NCBI RefSeq assembly: GCF_019711515.1
Contig: NZ_JAIGNO010000003.1
Coordinates: 1 to 64,000 of the forward strand
Reading direction: 5' to 3'
DNA: 64,000 nt
Source of the DNA: Qipengyuania qiaonensis
GTDB taxonomy: Bacteria > Pseudomonadota > Alphaproteobacteria > Sphingomonadales > Sphingomonadaceae
Positions 31,863 through 40,669 of the stretch are shown piece by piece. The stretch's first letter is position 1; each line of letters begins with the position of its first letter. The notes under the pieces were generated by a model. It did no database searches and had not been told where the DNA came from. It worked only from the letters and a program-made list of their open reading frames with translations. A program made the translations under genes and the position numbers.

Positions 31863-33089
31863 AATCGTTGCTCGCTGACCGAAGTCGCCTTTCAAAACCG
31901 TCGCTCCATCGCGCAGCTGATCGAGATAATCTGACCAGTGCTGCATCATGCGGACACGCTCGTCCCAAAACTCTCCGCGTGCGTAAGCGCGACGAACGGC
32001 ATTGCTGTCCTGGTGCGCGAGTTGCCGCTCGATCGCGTCGGGGTTCCATAAACCCATTTCGTTCAAGAGCGTCGCCGCCATTGCGCGGAAGCCGTGGCCG
32101 GTCATCTCGTCTTGGGCATACCCCATCCGGCGCAGGGCGGCGTTCACGGTGTTTTCCGACATGGGTCGTTGGACGGAGCGGAGCGAGGGAAACAGGTAGC
32201 GGCTGTAGGCGGCATCGTGTTCGACCAGTGCGATGATTTCCAGCGCCTGGCGCGATAGAGGGATCGCATGCGGACGGCGCATCTTCGTTTTCTCGGCGGG
32301 AATCGTCCATACCTTGCCGTCAATGTCGAACTCGGCCCATTCCGCGTGGCGCAATTCTCCGGGCCGAACGAAGACATGCGGGATCAATTGAAGCGCAACC
32401 TTCGTGGTGGGATGGCCATCGAACGAAGCAATCGCACGCAGCAAACCGCCAACTTCTGAAGGATCGGTAATCGCCGGTCGGTGGGTCGTCTTCGGAACAA
32501 TCAGCGCCCCTCGCAGGTCGACGGTCACGTCCCGTTCCGCGCGCCCGGTGGCGATTGCATATCGGAAGATCTGGCTGCATGTGCTCCGGAGCCGTCGTGC
32601 CGTTTCATACTTCCCCTTCTTCTCCATCTTGCGAAGGGTGAGCAGCAGCTCTGGAGCCGAAATGGCGCTGATCGGTCGCTTGCCCATCGACTTGTCGATG
32701 AAGCCAATCAGCCATCGCTTCTTCTTCATGGTAACAGGAGAGCGGCCCTCCTTCTCGATCTTTGCGAGATATTCGTCGGCTACCGCCTCGAAGCTGCTCG
32801 CGGAGGCGACGCTTGCGGCGATCCGTTCAAGCTTCGCCTGCTCACCTGGGTCTTCTCCACGAGCGAGCACCTCACGGGCCGCGTCGCACCTCTTGCGTGC
32901 ATCGGCGAGTCCCACCACTGGCCATTGTCCGAACGTGAGCGTCTTCTGCTTGCCCAGATAGCGGTAGTTCATTTTCCAACTGCGGGCGCCGGTAGGCCAA
33001 ACCACGAGATAAAGGCCGTCGCGGTCGGCGAGCTTGTAGGGCTTCTCGCGACTCTTGGCGGCTTTGATCGCAACCGCTGACAACGCCAT
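31854..33089 (-). CDS. int: P4-type tyrosine recombinase (integrase)
   Basis: A 411-residue integrase. It has the N-terminal DUF4102 arm-binding domain (LSAVAIKAAKSREKPYKLADRDGLYLVVWPTGARSWKMNYRYLGKQKTLTFGQWP) and a catalytic domain with arginine in HVFVRPGELRHAEW, HGFRAMAATLLNEMG, the QLAHQD region, and tyrosine in NAVRRAYARGEFWDER. It would insert and excise the element at a tRNA 3' end. The gene starts about 160 bp from a putative attachment core (33252) and reads away from it, the usual P4 layout, which places the element to the left. Confidence 0.95.
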   Translation of the reverse strand: MALSAVAIKAAKSREKPYKLADRDGLYLVVWPTGARSWKMNYRYLGKQKTLTFGQWPVVGLADARKRCDAAREVLARGEDPGEQAKLERIAASVASASSFEAVADEYLAKIEKEGRSPVTMKKKRWLIGFIDKSMGKRPISAISAPELLLTLRKMEKKGKYETARRLRSTCSQIFRYAIATGRAERDVTVDLRGALIVPKTTHRPAITDPSEVGGLLRAIASFDGHPTTKVALQLIPHVFVRPGELRHAEWAEFDIDGKVWTIPAEKTKMRRPHAIPLSRQALEIIALVEHDAAYSRYLFPSLRSVQRPMSENTVNAALRRMGYAQDEMTGHGFRAMAATLLNEMGLWNPDAIERQLAHQDSNAVRRAYARGEFWDERVRMMQHWSDYLDQLRDGATVLKGDFGQRATISS

Positions 33090-33117
33090 GATGGTCTCTC
33101 CTCAATCACCTCCGTCG

Positions 33118-33160
33118 AGACCATCAAATCGACCATCAAGTTGATGGTTAGTGATGGTTT
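33118..33160. repeat. ACCATCA(A) repeats at the integrase promoter
   Basis: ACCATCAA, 1-bp spacer, TTGATGGT (33132-33148) form a perfect 17-bp palindrome. Additional half-sites ACCATCAA just before and TGATGGTT just after give four boxes within about 45 bp. They are candidate integrase arm sites or AlpA/integrase operator boxes. Confidence 0.5.
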
Positions 33161-33251
33161 CTAGCGGTTTTCAGTGAGAAACCTATACCACGAAAAAGTG
33201 CCGGAAAACAGCCACTTCTGAGACATTTTGGGACGTCCTGAGAAGGGTAGA

Positions 33252-33267
33252 TGGTGCCCAGAAGAGG
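33252..33267 (-). other. Probable attachment core: tRNA 3'-end remnant
   Basis: TGGTGCCCAGAAGAGG on the plus strand reads on the minus strand as an acceptor arm ending in TGGGCACCA, like the 3' end of a tRNA (leucine-type acceptor is my guess). The rest of the tRNA is absent, as expected for the element-side att copy of a tRNA-integrated element. The sister copy is not in the window. Confidence 0.4.
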
Positions 33268-33481
33268 CATCACATTCTAGCAACTTTTCCGCGTGTTATC
33301 CGACAGTTAGGAATTTGGGCTTCGGCAAAAAGCCCTCAAAAGGCCCTCAAAAACCGTCTAATGCATTGGTTCGATGCCTTTTTCAGGACTCAGCGTTAGC
33401 ACTAATCCCGCTTTGATATCGTCATTGCAAGTCAGCAAGAACGGTCAGCGAACCATCTCCGCACAGCAGTCCGATCACGTG

Positions 33482-33522
33482 TTTATCCCGCAAATTCACG
33501 TTTTCGCAAATTGCGGGATAAA
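33482..33522. repeat. 41-bp palindromic site A
   Basis: Arms TTTATCCCGCAA and TTGCGGGATAAA (12 bp) flank a 17-bp core. The reverse complement of the site at 45356-45396 has the same length and arms, and its core keeps the central GTTTTCG. The two sites are thus inverted copies flanking 11.8 kb. Site A begins just upstream of the copper island. Confidence 0.65.
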
Positions 33523-33536
33523 CCTTCTCGAAGCTT

Positions 33537-34160
33537 CTATTCGCCCACCGTAACCTCGTCGCGCACCTCCGGCCTGATAGGACGCTCGACCGCCTGTTTG
33601 GCTTCCTGCAATAACTCTGGTGTGAGATCGGTCGTCCGCGCGGTGAGTGGCGTGCCGTCGCCCATCTCACCGTTCCTTTCGATGTCTTCGATCAGCAACT
33701 TCATCTCTGCAATTTCTTTGACCTGAGCCTCGATGATCGAGTCCGCCAGCTTGCGAACACGCGGATCGGTGATCTCGGCCCGCGCGCTCGTCATGATTGC
33801 GATCGAATGGTGCGGGATCATCGCCGACATGTATTCTTCGTCGTTGACGGTCGCCTGGCTGCGGACAAGCCATAGCGCCACCGCAAAGACCAGCGCGCCT
33901 ACGCCCAGGATGACGAAGTTCTTGGTCTTGTCCTTGTACATGCCCCACATGAAGAGAAGCATGACGATCATCATCATGCCGCCCATAACGAACGTCATCC
34001 AGAATCGCGTCTCGCTCCAGAACACGTGATCGAGCTCATAGGTATTCAAGTACATCAGGCCGAACATGATCGCGGTAGAGGTCGCTACCATCGCCATGAA
34101 GCGCCAGTAGTTGCTTCCACCACCGTGCAGCTGGTGATCCGCGTTTTGGTTGTCGGCCAT
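33537..34160 (-). CDS. DUF305 membrane protein of the copper island
   Basis: A 207-residue protein with three hydrophobic segments (about residues 20-38, 53-72 and 83-98) and a C-terminal DUF305 domain: EEYMSAMIPHHSIAIMTSARAEITDPRVRKLADSIIEAQVKEIAEMKLLIEDI. The HHxxA motif and histidine/methionine spacing suggest metal binding; DUF305 proteins are frequent in copper/silver islands. It abuts the ion-channel gene, so both belong to the same minus operon led by the copper ATPase. Confidence 0.88.
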   Translation of the reverse strand: MADNQNADHQLHGGGSNYWRFMAMVATSTAIMFGLMYLNTYELDHVFWSETRFWMTFVMGGMMMIVMLLFMWGMYKDKTKNFVILGVGALVFAVALWLVRSQATVNDEEYMSAMIPHHSIAIMTSARAEITDPRVRKLADSIIEAQVKEIAEMKLLIEDIERNGEMGDGTPLTARTTDLTPELLQEAKQAVERPIRPEVRDEVTVGE

Positions 34161-34577
34161 TCAAACCTCCTGTTGGCTCATCGTCTTGTATACGTACTGG
34201 GCAGTGCAGCTGATGAGGATAAAACCCGTTAGCGACGCAATGCCCGCAATCACCCTGAGGTGATCGGTCGGATAGATATCGCCCAGACCCACCGTCGTGA
34301 CGGTGATCAGGGCGAAGTAATAGTAATCCATCGCCGACATGGCCTGTTCCTTGGCGAACCCGCCAAGTCCGAGCGAGGCTGCCGATGCGAAGCCGACTGC
34401 GAATACGACAGCTACCAGCATGTGGCTGATAAGGACGAGCAAGGAACCGCCCGTCAGTCGCAAGCCGGCCGGCGCGAGTCCGGGCGGCGACACTTTCTTG
34501 GCCAAGCGCAACATCGCGAGATGCAAGGTCAGCGACGCAAGGAAAAGCACTATTCCGATTGCCGTTGCCGCGATCAT
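34161..34577 (-). CDS. Two-TM potassium-channel-like membrane protein
   Basis: This 138-residue protein has a first hydrophobic segment at residues 3-25, another at about 45-68, then [21 protein letters not shown], a canonical K+ selectivity filter (TVGLGD), and a last helix at about 107-125. It is therefore an ion-channel (PF07885) pore module. It overlaps the copper-ATPase stop by 4 bp and abuts DUF305, so it is an integral part of the copper operon. Its job may be charge compensation during copper export; that is inference. Confidence 0.85.
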   Translation of the reverse strand: MIAATAIGIVLFLASLTLHLAMLRLAKKVSPPGLAPAGLRLTGGSLLVLISHMLVAVVFAVGFASAASLGLGGFAKEQAMSAMDYYYFALITVTTVGLGDIYPTDHLRVIAGIASLTGFILISCTAQYVYKTMSQQEV

Positions 34578-36940
34578 GTCCGACCTTCGCCCAATGTCGG
34601 AAGCTTCAGCCCGCGCAGCCGCAAGGCATTGGCAATTACCGATACCGACGAGAGGCTCATCGCCGCGGCCGCGATCATCGGATTGAGAAGCAGGCCGAAG
34701 GCGGGAAACAGCACGCCGGCCGCCACCGGGATGCCGAGCGCATTGTAACCGAACGCGAATACGAGATTCTGGCGAATATTGCGCATGGTGGCGCGCGACA
34801 GCACGATCGCCTGGAGCACGCCGGTCAGGTCGCCGCGGACCAGCGTGACACCGGCGCTTTCGATCGCCACGTCGGTGCCTGTTCCCATCGCAATGCCTAC
34901 ATCCGCAGCCGCCAGCGCTGGCGCGTCGTTGATGCCGTCCCCGGCCATCGCAACGCGCTTGCCTGCGGCCTTGAGCGCCTCGACCTTGCGATGCTTGTCC
35001 TCGGGCGAGACGTTTGCCTCGACCTCGTCGATACCGAGCTGGCGGGCCACGGCTTCTGCGGTGGCGCGGCTGTCGCCGGTCAGCATGACCACCTCGATCC
35101 CGCGCTCGTGCAGCGCCCGAATGGCCGCAGCGCTGGTCGGCTTGATCGGATCGGCGACCGCGATCAGCCCTGCCGGTGCGCCATCGATGGCCACGAACAT
35201 CACGGTCTGGCCTTGGGAGCGTCCGGCTTCTGCGGACGCGAGCCATTCCGCATCATCGATACCGAGCCGCCGCATTAGCTTCTCGTTGCCGATAGCGACC
35301 TTCTGCGGTCCCACGCGCGCCTCGACACCCTCGCCGGTAGTCGACGACAAATCAGAAGCTGCCTCGAACGCTACGCCACGCGCCTTGGCACCTTCAACTA
35401 TTGCATGGGCGAGCGGATGCTCGCTCCCCGCTTCGACCGCGGCGACGGCGGAAAGGAACTCGGCCTCGTCGAGGCCTACTCGGGGAGTGACGGCGACGAG
35501 ATCGGGCTTGCCCATGGTGAGAGTACCCGTCTTGTCGACCACCAGCGTGCCGATCTTTTCGAGTGTCTCCAGCGCCTCGGCGTTGCGAATGAGGATGCCG
35601 TGCTGGGCGCCCTTGCCGGTCCCGGTCATGATCGACATCGGCGTTGCGAGGCCGAGCGCGCATGGACAGGCAATGATGAGAACGGCGATCGCGTTGACCA
35701 GCGCATAGGCTAGCGCCGGGAAAGGCCCCCAGATTGCCCAGACGATGAAGGTAACGACCGCGACCACGACCACCGAAGGCACGAACCAGGCCGCGACCTG
35801 ATCGGCCAGACGCTGGATCGGTGCCCGGCTGCGCTGAGCCTCGGCGACCATCTGGACGATCTTGGACAGCATCGTGTCCTTGCCGACCGCGCCCGCGCGC
35901 ATAACGAAGCCGCAGGTCTGGTTGACCGTTCCGCCGATCACCTGGTCGCCGGCCTTCTTGGACACGGGCAATGGTTCACCGCTGATCATCGACTCGTCGA
36001 TCGCGCTCGCGCCTTCGGTCACTTCGCCATCGACCGGCACCTTGTCACCCGGGCGGACGCGGAGCATGTCTCCGCTCGCCAATTGGTCGAGGGAGACTTC
36101 GCGTTCATCGCCACTGCCGAAGATCTTGAGCGCGGTCGGCGGCGCGAGTTCGAGCAGTGCACGCAGCGCGCTCGAGGTCGAGCCCCGCGCCCTGAGTTCA
36201 AGCACCTGGCCAAGTAGGACGAGCGTGGTGATGACCGCCGCCGCCTCGTAATAGACGCCGACGCGCCCCGAGTGATCGCGGAAGGCGGGCGGGAATATGT
36301 CGGGCAGGAGCGTTGCGACGAGACTGAACAGGAATGCGATCGCAACGCCGAAGCCGATCAGCGTAAACATGTTGAGATTACGGGTCTTCAGCGACTGCCA
36401 CGCGCGCTCGAAGAAAGGCCAGCCGCCCCACAGAACCACTGGTGTGGCGAGCGCCAGCTGCGCCCATTGCGCGCGTGCCGGTTCGATCAGCCGGTCGAAG
36501 CTGATCCCGGGCACCATGTCGCTCATCGCGTAGACGAACAACGGCAGGGTGAAGAGCGCGCTGATCCAGAGCCGGCGGGTCATGTCGACGAGTTCGGGGT
36601 CGGGTCCATCTTCGAGGCTCACCGTCTCGGGCTCCAGCGCCATTCCGCAGATGGGGCAGCTTCCCGGTCCTACCTGCCGGATCTCGGGATGCATGGGGCA
36701 GGTGTAGATCGTCCCTTCGGGAACGTCCTCAACCTGCTTGAGATGCGCTCCGGACAGATAGTGTTCCGGATCGACAACGAATTTGTCCTTGCACCGCGCC
36801 GAACAGAAGTAGTGCGTCGCGCCGTCGTGCTCGGCGATATGCGTAGCACCCTCGATCGTCACGCTCATGCCGCAGACAGGGTCGATGGCGGTAGCTTCAC
36901 CTTGGCCTTGGCCTGCGTGGTGGGTGTCGCAACAGCTCAT
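34574..36940 (-). CDS. copA: Copper-translocating P1B-type ATPase with YHS and heavy-metal-binding domains
   Basis: This 788-residue inner-membrane pump exports copper. Order: an N-terminal YHS-type domain (IDPVCGMSV, then [12 protein letters not shown]), a metal-binding domain [24 protein letters not shown], eight membrane segments, the transport motif [11 protein letters not shown] near residue 430, phosphorylation site [10 protein letters not shown] near 470, SEHPLAHA near 510 and [10 protein letters not shown] near 668. There is no classical HMA domain; the YHS/CPMHP front is typical of sphingomonad copper ATPases. It is first gene of a unit with the ion-channel and DUF305 genes. Confidence 0.95.
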   Translation of the reverse strand: MSCCDTHHAGQGQGEATAIDPVCGMSVTIEGATHIAEHDGATHYFCSARCKDKFVVDPEHYLSGAHLKQVEDVPEGTIYTCPMHPEIRQVGPGSCPICGMALEPETVSLEDGPDPELVDMTRRLWISALFTLPLFVYAMSDMVPGISFDRLIEPARAQWAQLALATPVVLWGGWPFFERAWQSLKTRNLNMFTLIGFGVAIAFLFSLVATLLPDIFPPAFRDHSGRVGVYYEAAAVITTLVLLGQVLELRARGSTSSALRALLELAPPTALKIFGSGDEREVSLDQLASGDMLRVRPGDKVPVDGEVTEGASAIDESMISGEPLPVSKKAGDQVIGGTVNQTCGFVMRAGAVGKDTMLSKIVQMVAEAQRSRAPIQRLADQVAAWFVPSVVVVAVVTFIVWAIWGPFPALAYALVNAIAVLIIACPCALGLATPMSIMTGTGKGAQHGILIRNAEALETLEKIGTLVVDKTGTLTMGKPDLVAVTPRVGLDEAEFLSAVAAVEAGSEHPLAHAIVEGAKARGVAFEAASDLSSTTGEGVEARVGPQKVAIGNEKLMRRLGIDDAEWLASAEAGRSQGQTVMFVAIDGAPAGLIAVADPIKPTSAAAIRALHERGIEVVMLTGDSRATAEAVARQLGIDEVEANVSPEDKHRKVEALKAAGKRVAMAGDGINDAPALAAADVGIAMGTGTDVAIESAGVTLVRGDLTGVLQAIVLSRATMRNIRQNLVFAFGYNALGIPVAAGVLFPAFGLLLNPMIAAAAMSLSSVSVIANALRLRGLKLPTLGEGRT

Positions 36941-36979
36941 GGATTGGCTCCTCTGCTTCGCAGGTGCGTATGACTGAAA

Positions 36980-37444
36980 TCAGGGATAGGACGCGAACAC
37001 CTCGCGGCGGCCGTTGCCGAACGCTATGACCTGATAGGGTTGCACTTTGCCCCCCGCTTCCATGCCGGGCGACCCGAGCGGCATACCGGCGACCGCGAGC
37101 CCTTCTACCCAGTCGGGCCTTTCCGCGAGCAGACGCTCGACGTCCGCGGCGGGCACGTGGCCCTCGATGACGTATCCATCCGCAATCATGGTATGACACG
37201 AACGAAGGTCATCGGGCACGCCGGTCTGCGCCTTTACCGACGCCATGTCGGGGTGATCGACCGTGGCGACTTCATGCCGGTCGCCCTGCCGCATGTGCGC
37301 GGCCCAGGCTTCGCAGCATCCGCAGCTGGGATCGCGATACATGGTGAAGCTGGCTGCCTGCGCCGCGCCCGTACAGGCTGCGAGCAACATCGTGCCAAGT
37401 ATGGGGAGAAGCGGGCGACGGGTCAGATTTCTGTGTTGGCTCAT
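36980..37444 (-). CDS. DUF411 metal-binding periplasmic protein
   Basis: A 154-residue protein with an export signal (RRPLLPILGTMLLAACTGAAQA, which may be a lipoprotein signal) and a DUF411 domain: FTMYRDPSCGCCEAWAAHMRQ with the CxCC metal motif, SVKAQTGVPDDLRSCHTMIADGYVIEGHVPAADVERLLAERP, and GLAVAGMPLGSPGME. DUF411 proteins accompany copper resistance genes and probably bind copper in the periplasm. Its start overlaps the lipoprotein stop by one base (TGATG), so translation is coupled. Confidence 0.9.
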   Translation of the reverse strand: MSQHRNLTRRPLLPILGTMLLAACTGAAQAASFTMYRDPSCGCCEAWAAHMRQGDRHEVATVDHPDMASVKAQTGVPDDLRSCHTMIADGYVIEGHVPAADVERLLAERPDWVEGLAVAGMPLGSPGMEAGGKVQPYQVIAFGNGRREVFASYP

Positions 37445-37839
37445 CAGTTGTGTCCCATTGCTTTCATGTCTTCGTCGGACATGGTGGACATGTCGTGGCC
37501 GGCATGCGGATCAGCGGCGGGCGTTGCGGTGGCCGTCGGCGTGGGAGTTGCGACGGCTGCCGGCGCGACCTTGCGAGCGGAAGGCGCGGGCGCGCTGGTG
37601 GTTACAGTCTGCGGACTCGACGCGGCGACTGGCGCATCAGATCGCGGCTCGGAGACTGGCTCGGTGACCGCCTCGGAAATCGCTTCGGAAGCGACCGGAG
37701 CCGGGGTTGCGGCAGCCGCCTCGGCTGCCGGAGTTTCCTCTTCCACCGGAGCAGCTGCTTCTCCGCACGCTGCCAACGGAAGCAGGAGCGCGGGCGCAAG
37801 CAACGACTTACCGGCGAAGGCGAGAGAATTGAGACGCAT
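37444..37839 (-). CDS. Low-complexity copper-island lipoprotein
   Basis: A 131-residue predicted lipoprotein: the signal KSLLAPALLLPLAACGEA has a LAAC lipobox, then a long Ala/Pro/Thr/Glu-rich linker. The end is DPHAGHDMSTMSDEDMKAMGHN, a short His/Met-rich tail likely to bind copper. It matches no named family I recognise. Start 37839 follows GAAGGAGCCTGCC. It lies between DUF2231 and DUF411 in the CsoR-led operon. Confidence 0.75.
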   Translation of the reverse strand: MRLNSLAFAGKSLLAPALLLPLAACGEAAAPVEEETPAAEAAAATPAPVASEAISEAVTEPVSEPRSDAPVAASSPQTVTTSAPAPSARKVAPAAVATPTPTATATPAADPHAGHDMSTMSDEDMKAMGHN

Positions 37840-37850
37840 GGCAGGCTCCT

Positions 37851-38480
37851 TCAGAGTTTGAGGTGATTGAGGCCATGAGCGAGTTCGCCGCCCATGTAGC
37901 CCTGAACGATCAGCAACGCCGCAAGCAGGAAAAGCGTCAGGCGAAGAACAATGCGGGACTGCGGATTGCGGTAAGCAATCCAGGCTGCCGCCAAGCCGAG
38001 GGCCGCGATCAGCATCCCGTTCCAACGGTGAAGCTGCATGACGGTATCCCCGCCGAACCACAGTCCGGTGTGTATCCATCCGAACAGAGCTGCACCGACC
38101 GCTCCCGCAGCGCCGCCGTAGGTCATGATCTTCACGGCCGCTTCGCGTTCGGGAGTACGGCGCGCCATCACGAACAGCTCGGTAAGCGCAGCCATCATGA
38201 AGAGTGCAATCGGAAAGTGGACGGTTGCCGGATGCAGGCTCTTGAGAGCTCCGGTTATGCCTTCACTCTCAACCTGCTCGGCATCATGGCCTTGCGTGGT
38301 TTCGTCGGAAACTGCGGCGCTGCCGATCGCTTCCATATCATGATCGGGCTGAGCACGGACCGCCTCGCTTGCAGCTGAGCGCGTGTCCTCCTCCCCATGC
38401 TTTTCCTCACCGTGTGCGAACGCAACCGTTGCCGAGAGGATGAGGGCCAGGCTGGCCAAAAGGCGCAGAACGGAGTTCAC
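37851..38480 (-). CDS. DUF2231-type membrane protein
   Basis: A 209-residue protein: signal peptide (LRLLASLALILSATVAFAHGEE), a His/Glu-rich periplasmic stretch of about 60 residues, then four membrane segments starting LHPATVHFPIALFMMAALTELFVMARR, the DUF2231 signature. The HPxxVHFPIAL motif is conserved in this copper-associated family, whose function is unknown; a heme or metal ligand role for the histidines is possible. The start overlaps the CsoR stop. Confidence 0.82.
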   Translation of the reverse strand: MNSVLRLLASLALILSATVAFAHGEEKHGEEDTRSAASEAVRAQPDHDMEAIGSAAVSDETTQGHDAEQVESEGITGALKSLHPATVHFPIALFMMAALTELFVMARRTPEREAAVKIMTYGGAAGAVGAALFGWIHTGLWFGGDTVMQLHRWNGMLIAALGLAAAWIAYRNPQSRIVLRLTLFLLAALLIVQGYMGGELAHGLNHLKL

Positions 38481-38752
38481 CGCTTGGCCTTCTCGAAAAG
38501 GTCGACCAGTTCGCCGAACTTCTGTTTCTGTTCGTCGGCGTCACCGCTGGCGATCGCTTCAGCCACGCAGCAAGCCGCATGGCGCTTCAAGATTTCGCTC
38601 TCGGCACGGCCGAGAGCAGCCTTGATCGCCTGGACCTGGTTCAGGACGTCGATGCAGTAACGATCATCCTCGATCATCTGCGCCACGCCACGCACCTGTC
38701 CCTCGATCCTGCGAAGCCGATTGACGATGCGGGAACCATCGGTTGCTGACAC
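38477..38752 (-). CDS. csoR: CsoR-type copper-sensing repressor
   Basis: A 91-residue all-helical sensor. SRIVNRLRRIEGQVRGVAQMIEDDRYCIDVLNQVQAIKAAL, then ILKRHAACCVAEAI, supplies the Cu(I) ligands C33, H58 and C62, the CsoR pattern rather than RcnR. I chose the GTG at 38752, which has GGAG 8 nt upstream and gives the normal N-terminus; a longer frame from TTG at 38797 would start inside an operator. It heads the minus operon (DUF2231, lipoprotein, DUF411) and is divergent from the multicopper oxidase. Copper binding should release the two operators between them. Confidence 0.9.
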   Translation of the reverse strand: MSATDGSRIVNRLRRIEGQVRGVAQMIEDDRYCIDVLNQVQAIKAALGRAESEILKRHAACCVAEAIASGDADEQKQKFGELVDLFEKAKR

Positions 38753-38774
38753 GTTAGATGCTCCATCTACCGGA

Positions 38775-38813
38775 ATACCCTGCGGGGTATCTTGCAATAC
38801 TCCTGGGGGGTAT
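38775..38813. promoter_or_regulatory. Two CsoR-type operators
   Basis: ATACCCTGCGGGGTAT (38775-38790) and ATACTCCTGGGGGGTAT (38797-38813) are variants of the TACCC-N4-GGGTA palindrome bound by CsoR proteins. They are 22 bp apart centre to centre and lie between csoR and the multicopper oxidase gene, so they can govern both directions. Confidence 0.8.
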
Positions 38814-38845
38814 ATATGACAAGGCCAGAAGGAGTTGCAAGACCC

Positions 38846-40669
38846 ATGAGTGAATTGCTGGTTTCGCGTCGTCGACTGTTAGGAGCAGGGGCGCTTGGCG
38901 CAGGCGCGCTGGCCCTGCCCGCCTGGGCCCGCGGTGCTGATCTGCACCGCGGTGGATCGATCCGCCCCGGCTTCGACGAAGTGTCGGGCCACAACATCGC
39001 GCTGACAATCGGCGAAGGCCCGCGCGTCGTGCAGGGCCGCCGCGGACACGCAGTCGCCGTGAACGGTAGCGTGCCGGGTCCGCTGGTGCGCCTGCGCGAA
39101 GGTCAGCCGGTTCGCCTCGCGGTCACGAACACTCTTGATGAGGACAGCTCGATCCACTGGCACGGACTGCTGCTGCCGTTTCAATACGACGGCGTTCCCG
39201 GCGTCAGCTTCCCCGGAATCAGGCCGGGCGAGACTTTCGTCTACGACATCCCTGCGCTTCGCCAGCATGGCACATATTGGTGGCACAGCCATTCCGGATT
39301 GCAGGAGCAGGCCGGGCATTATGGCCCGATCGTGATCGAACCATCCGGCACGGATGCCGTGCAGGCGGACCGCGATTACGTGCTGCTCCTCAGCGAATTC
39401 ACCCCGCTTCACCCGCACACGATCATGGACAAGCTGAAGAAGGGCGAAGGCTACTTCAATTACCAGCAGAACACCTGGACCGACGATTATCCGCTTTCGG
39501 GCGAAGACCGGCGGATGTGGGCGCGCATGCGCATGATGGCGACCGACATTCTCGACGTGACCGGTTCGACCTACACCTATCTCGCCAATGGGCGCGGTCC
39601 GGAAGAGGGCCTCGAATTTCTGTTCAATCCTGGCGAGCGGGTACGGCTTCGCGTCATCAACGGCAGCGCGATGACCTTCTTCAACGTCCGTATTCCCGGC
39701 GTGAAGTTCTGGGTGGTCGGCGCCGATGGGCAGAACGTGCGCCCGGTCGAGGTCGAAGAATTCCAGATTGGCGCCGCAGAGACCTACGACATCGTTGTCG
39801 AGCCGACCGGGGAAGCCCGCACGATCGTGGCCGAGAGCATGGACCGGTCGGGCATGGCGGTGGCGACCCTCGCCTCGCGTCCCGGCGCGCGGGCTCCGAT
39901 TCCAGCCTTGCGCGATCCGCCACTGCTGACGATGGCGGACATGGGCATGAATCATGGCTCGGGCGGAATGGACCATGGCGGTGGCGACGACATGGGCGGG
40001 ATGGACCATGCGGCCATGGGCCACGACATGACATCGCACGGCGCGACCGAGGATTCGATGGCGAACATGGATATGAGCGGCATGGACATGCGTGATACGT
40101 CCCTGCTGCCGCCTGACGTGAAGGTCGGCCCCGGCATCGACATGGTGTCGATGAATCCGGTCGATCGCATGGGCGATCCGGGCCTCGGCTTGGACAACGT
40201 TCCCCATAAGGTTCTGACTTACAAGGATCTCGTGGCGCTCGAACCGAACGACGATCTGCGCCGCCCGTCACGGCAGATGGAAATTCACCTGACCGGCAAC
40301 ATGGAACGCTACATGTGGTCCTTCGACGGCAAGAAATTCACCGCCGTGAGCGACGATCCGATCCGTTTTGCCTACAACGAAAGGGTCCGGGTGAAGTTGG
40401 TCAACGACACGATGATGGCCCACCCGATCCATTTGCACGGACATTTCTTCGAGCTGGTCAACGGCGCGCCTGCCGATCGCCAGCCGCAGAAGCACACGGT
40501 GATCGTCCAGCCCGGCGGCAGCGCGACCTTCGACCTTACTGCCGATGAGGAGGGCGACTGGGCCTTCCACTGCCACCTGCTCTACCACATGCATTCGGGC
40601 ATGTTTCAGATCGTGACGGTCGCAAAGCCGCCTTCGGCACCCGATGTGAAGCGGGTGGGAGAAGACTGA
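38846..40669 (+). CDS. copA: Copper-resistance multicopper oxidase (CopA/PcoA type)
   Basis: This 607-residue periplasmic oxidase probably converts Cu(I) to Cu(II). It has a Tat signal (SRRRLLGAGALGAGALALPAWA) and all four copper-binding regions: IHWHGLLLPFQYDG near residue 103, YWWHSHSG near 145, HPIHLHGHFF near 525 and WAFHCHLLYHMHSGM near 572. A Met/His/Asp-rich insert (residues 370-415, MGMNHGSGGMDHGG...) is typical of CopA. The ATG at 38846 has AGAAGGAG upstream. The end overlaps copB by one base. It shares its symbol with the P-type ATPase in older nomenclature but is a different protein. Confidence 0.95.
   Translation: MSELLVSRRRLLGAGALGAGALALPAWARGADLHRGGSIRPGFDEVSGHNIALTIGEGPRVVQGRRGHAVAVNGSVPGPLVRLREGQPVRLAVTNTLDEDSSIHWHGLLLPFQYDGVPGVSFPGIRPGETFVYDIPALRQHGTYWWHSHSGLQEQAGHYGPIVIEPSGTDAVQADRDYVLLLSEFTPLHPHTIMDKLKKGEGYFNYQQNTWTDDYPLSGEDRRMWARMRMMATDILDVTGSTYTYLANGRGPEEGLEFLFNPGERVRLRVINGSAMTFFNVRIPGVKFWVVGADGQNVRPVEVEEFQIGAAETYDIVVEPTGEARTIVAESMDRSGMAVATLASRPGARAPIPALRDPPLLTMADMGMNHGSGGMDHGGGDDMGGMDHAAMGHDMTSHGATEDSMANMDMSGMDMRDTSLLPPDVKVGPGIDMVSMNPVDRMGDPGLGLDNVPHKVLTYKDLVALEPNDDLRRPSRQMEIHLTGNMERYMWSFDGKKFTAVSDDPIRFAYNERVRVKLVNDTMMAHPIHLHGHFFELVNGAPADRQPQKHTVIVQPGGSATFDLTADEEGDWAFHCHLLYHMHSGMFQIVTVAKPPSAPDVKRVGED

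Larger units (their letters stand above)
33090..33481. other. Integrase upstream region with attachment site
   Basis: About 390 bp without a gene. It holds ACCATCA repeats next to the integrase start, the tRNA-like attachment core at 33252, and beyond it AT-rich sequence with short repeats (AAAAGCCCTCAAAAGGCCC) up to the first 41-bp palindromic site. A 62-codon frame at 33228-33416 has no family resemblance. Confidence 0.6.

Noticed and set aside
33228-33416. 62-codon frame across the attachment-site region
   Set aside because: No homology pattern, spans the proposed att core, no ribosome site.
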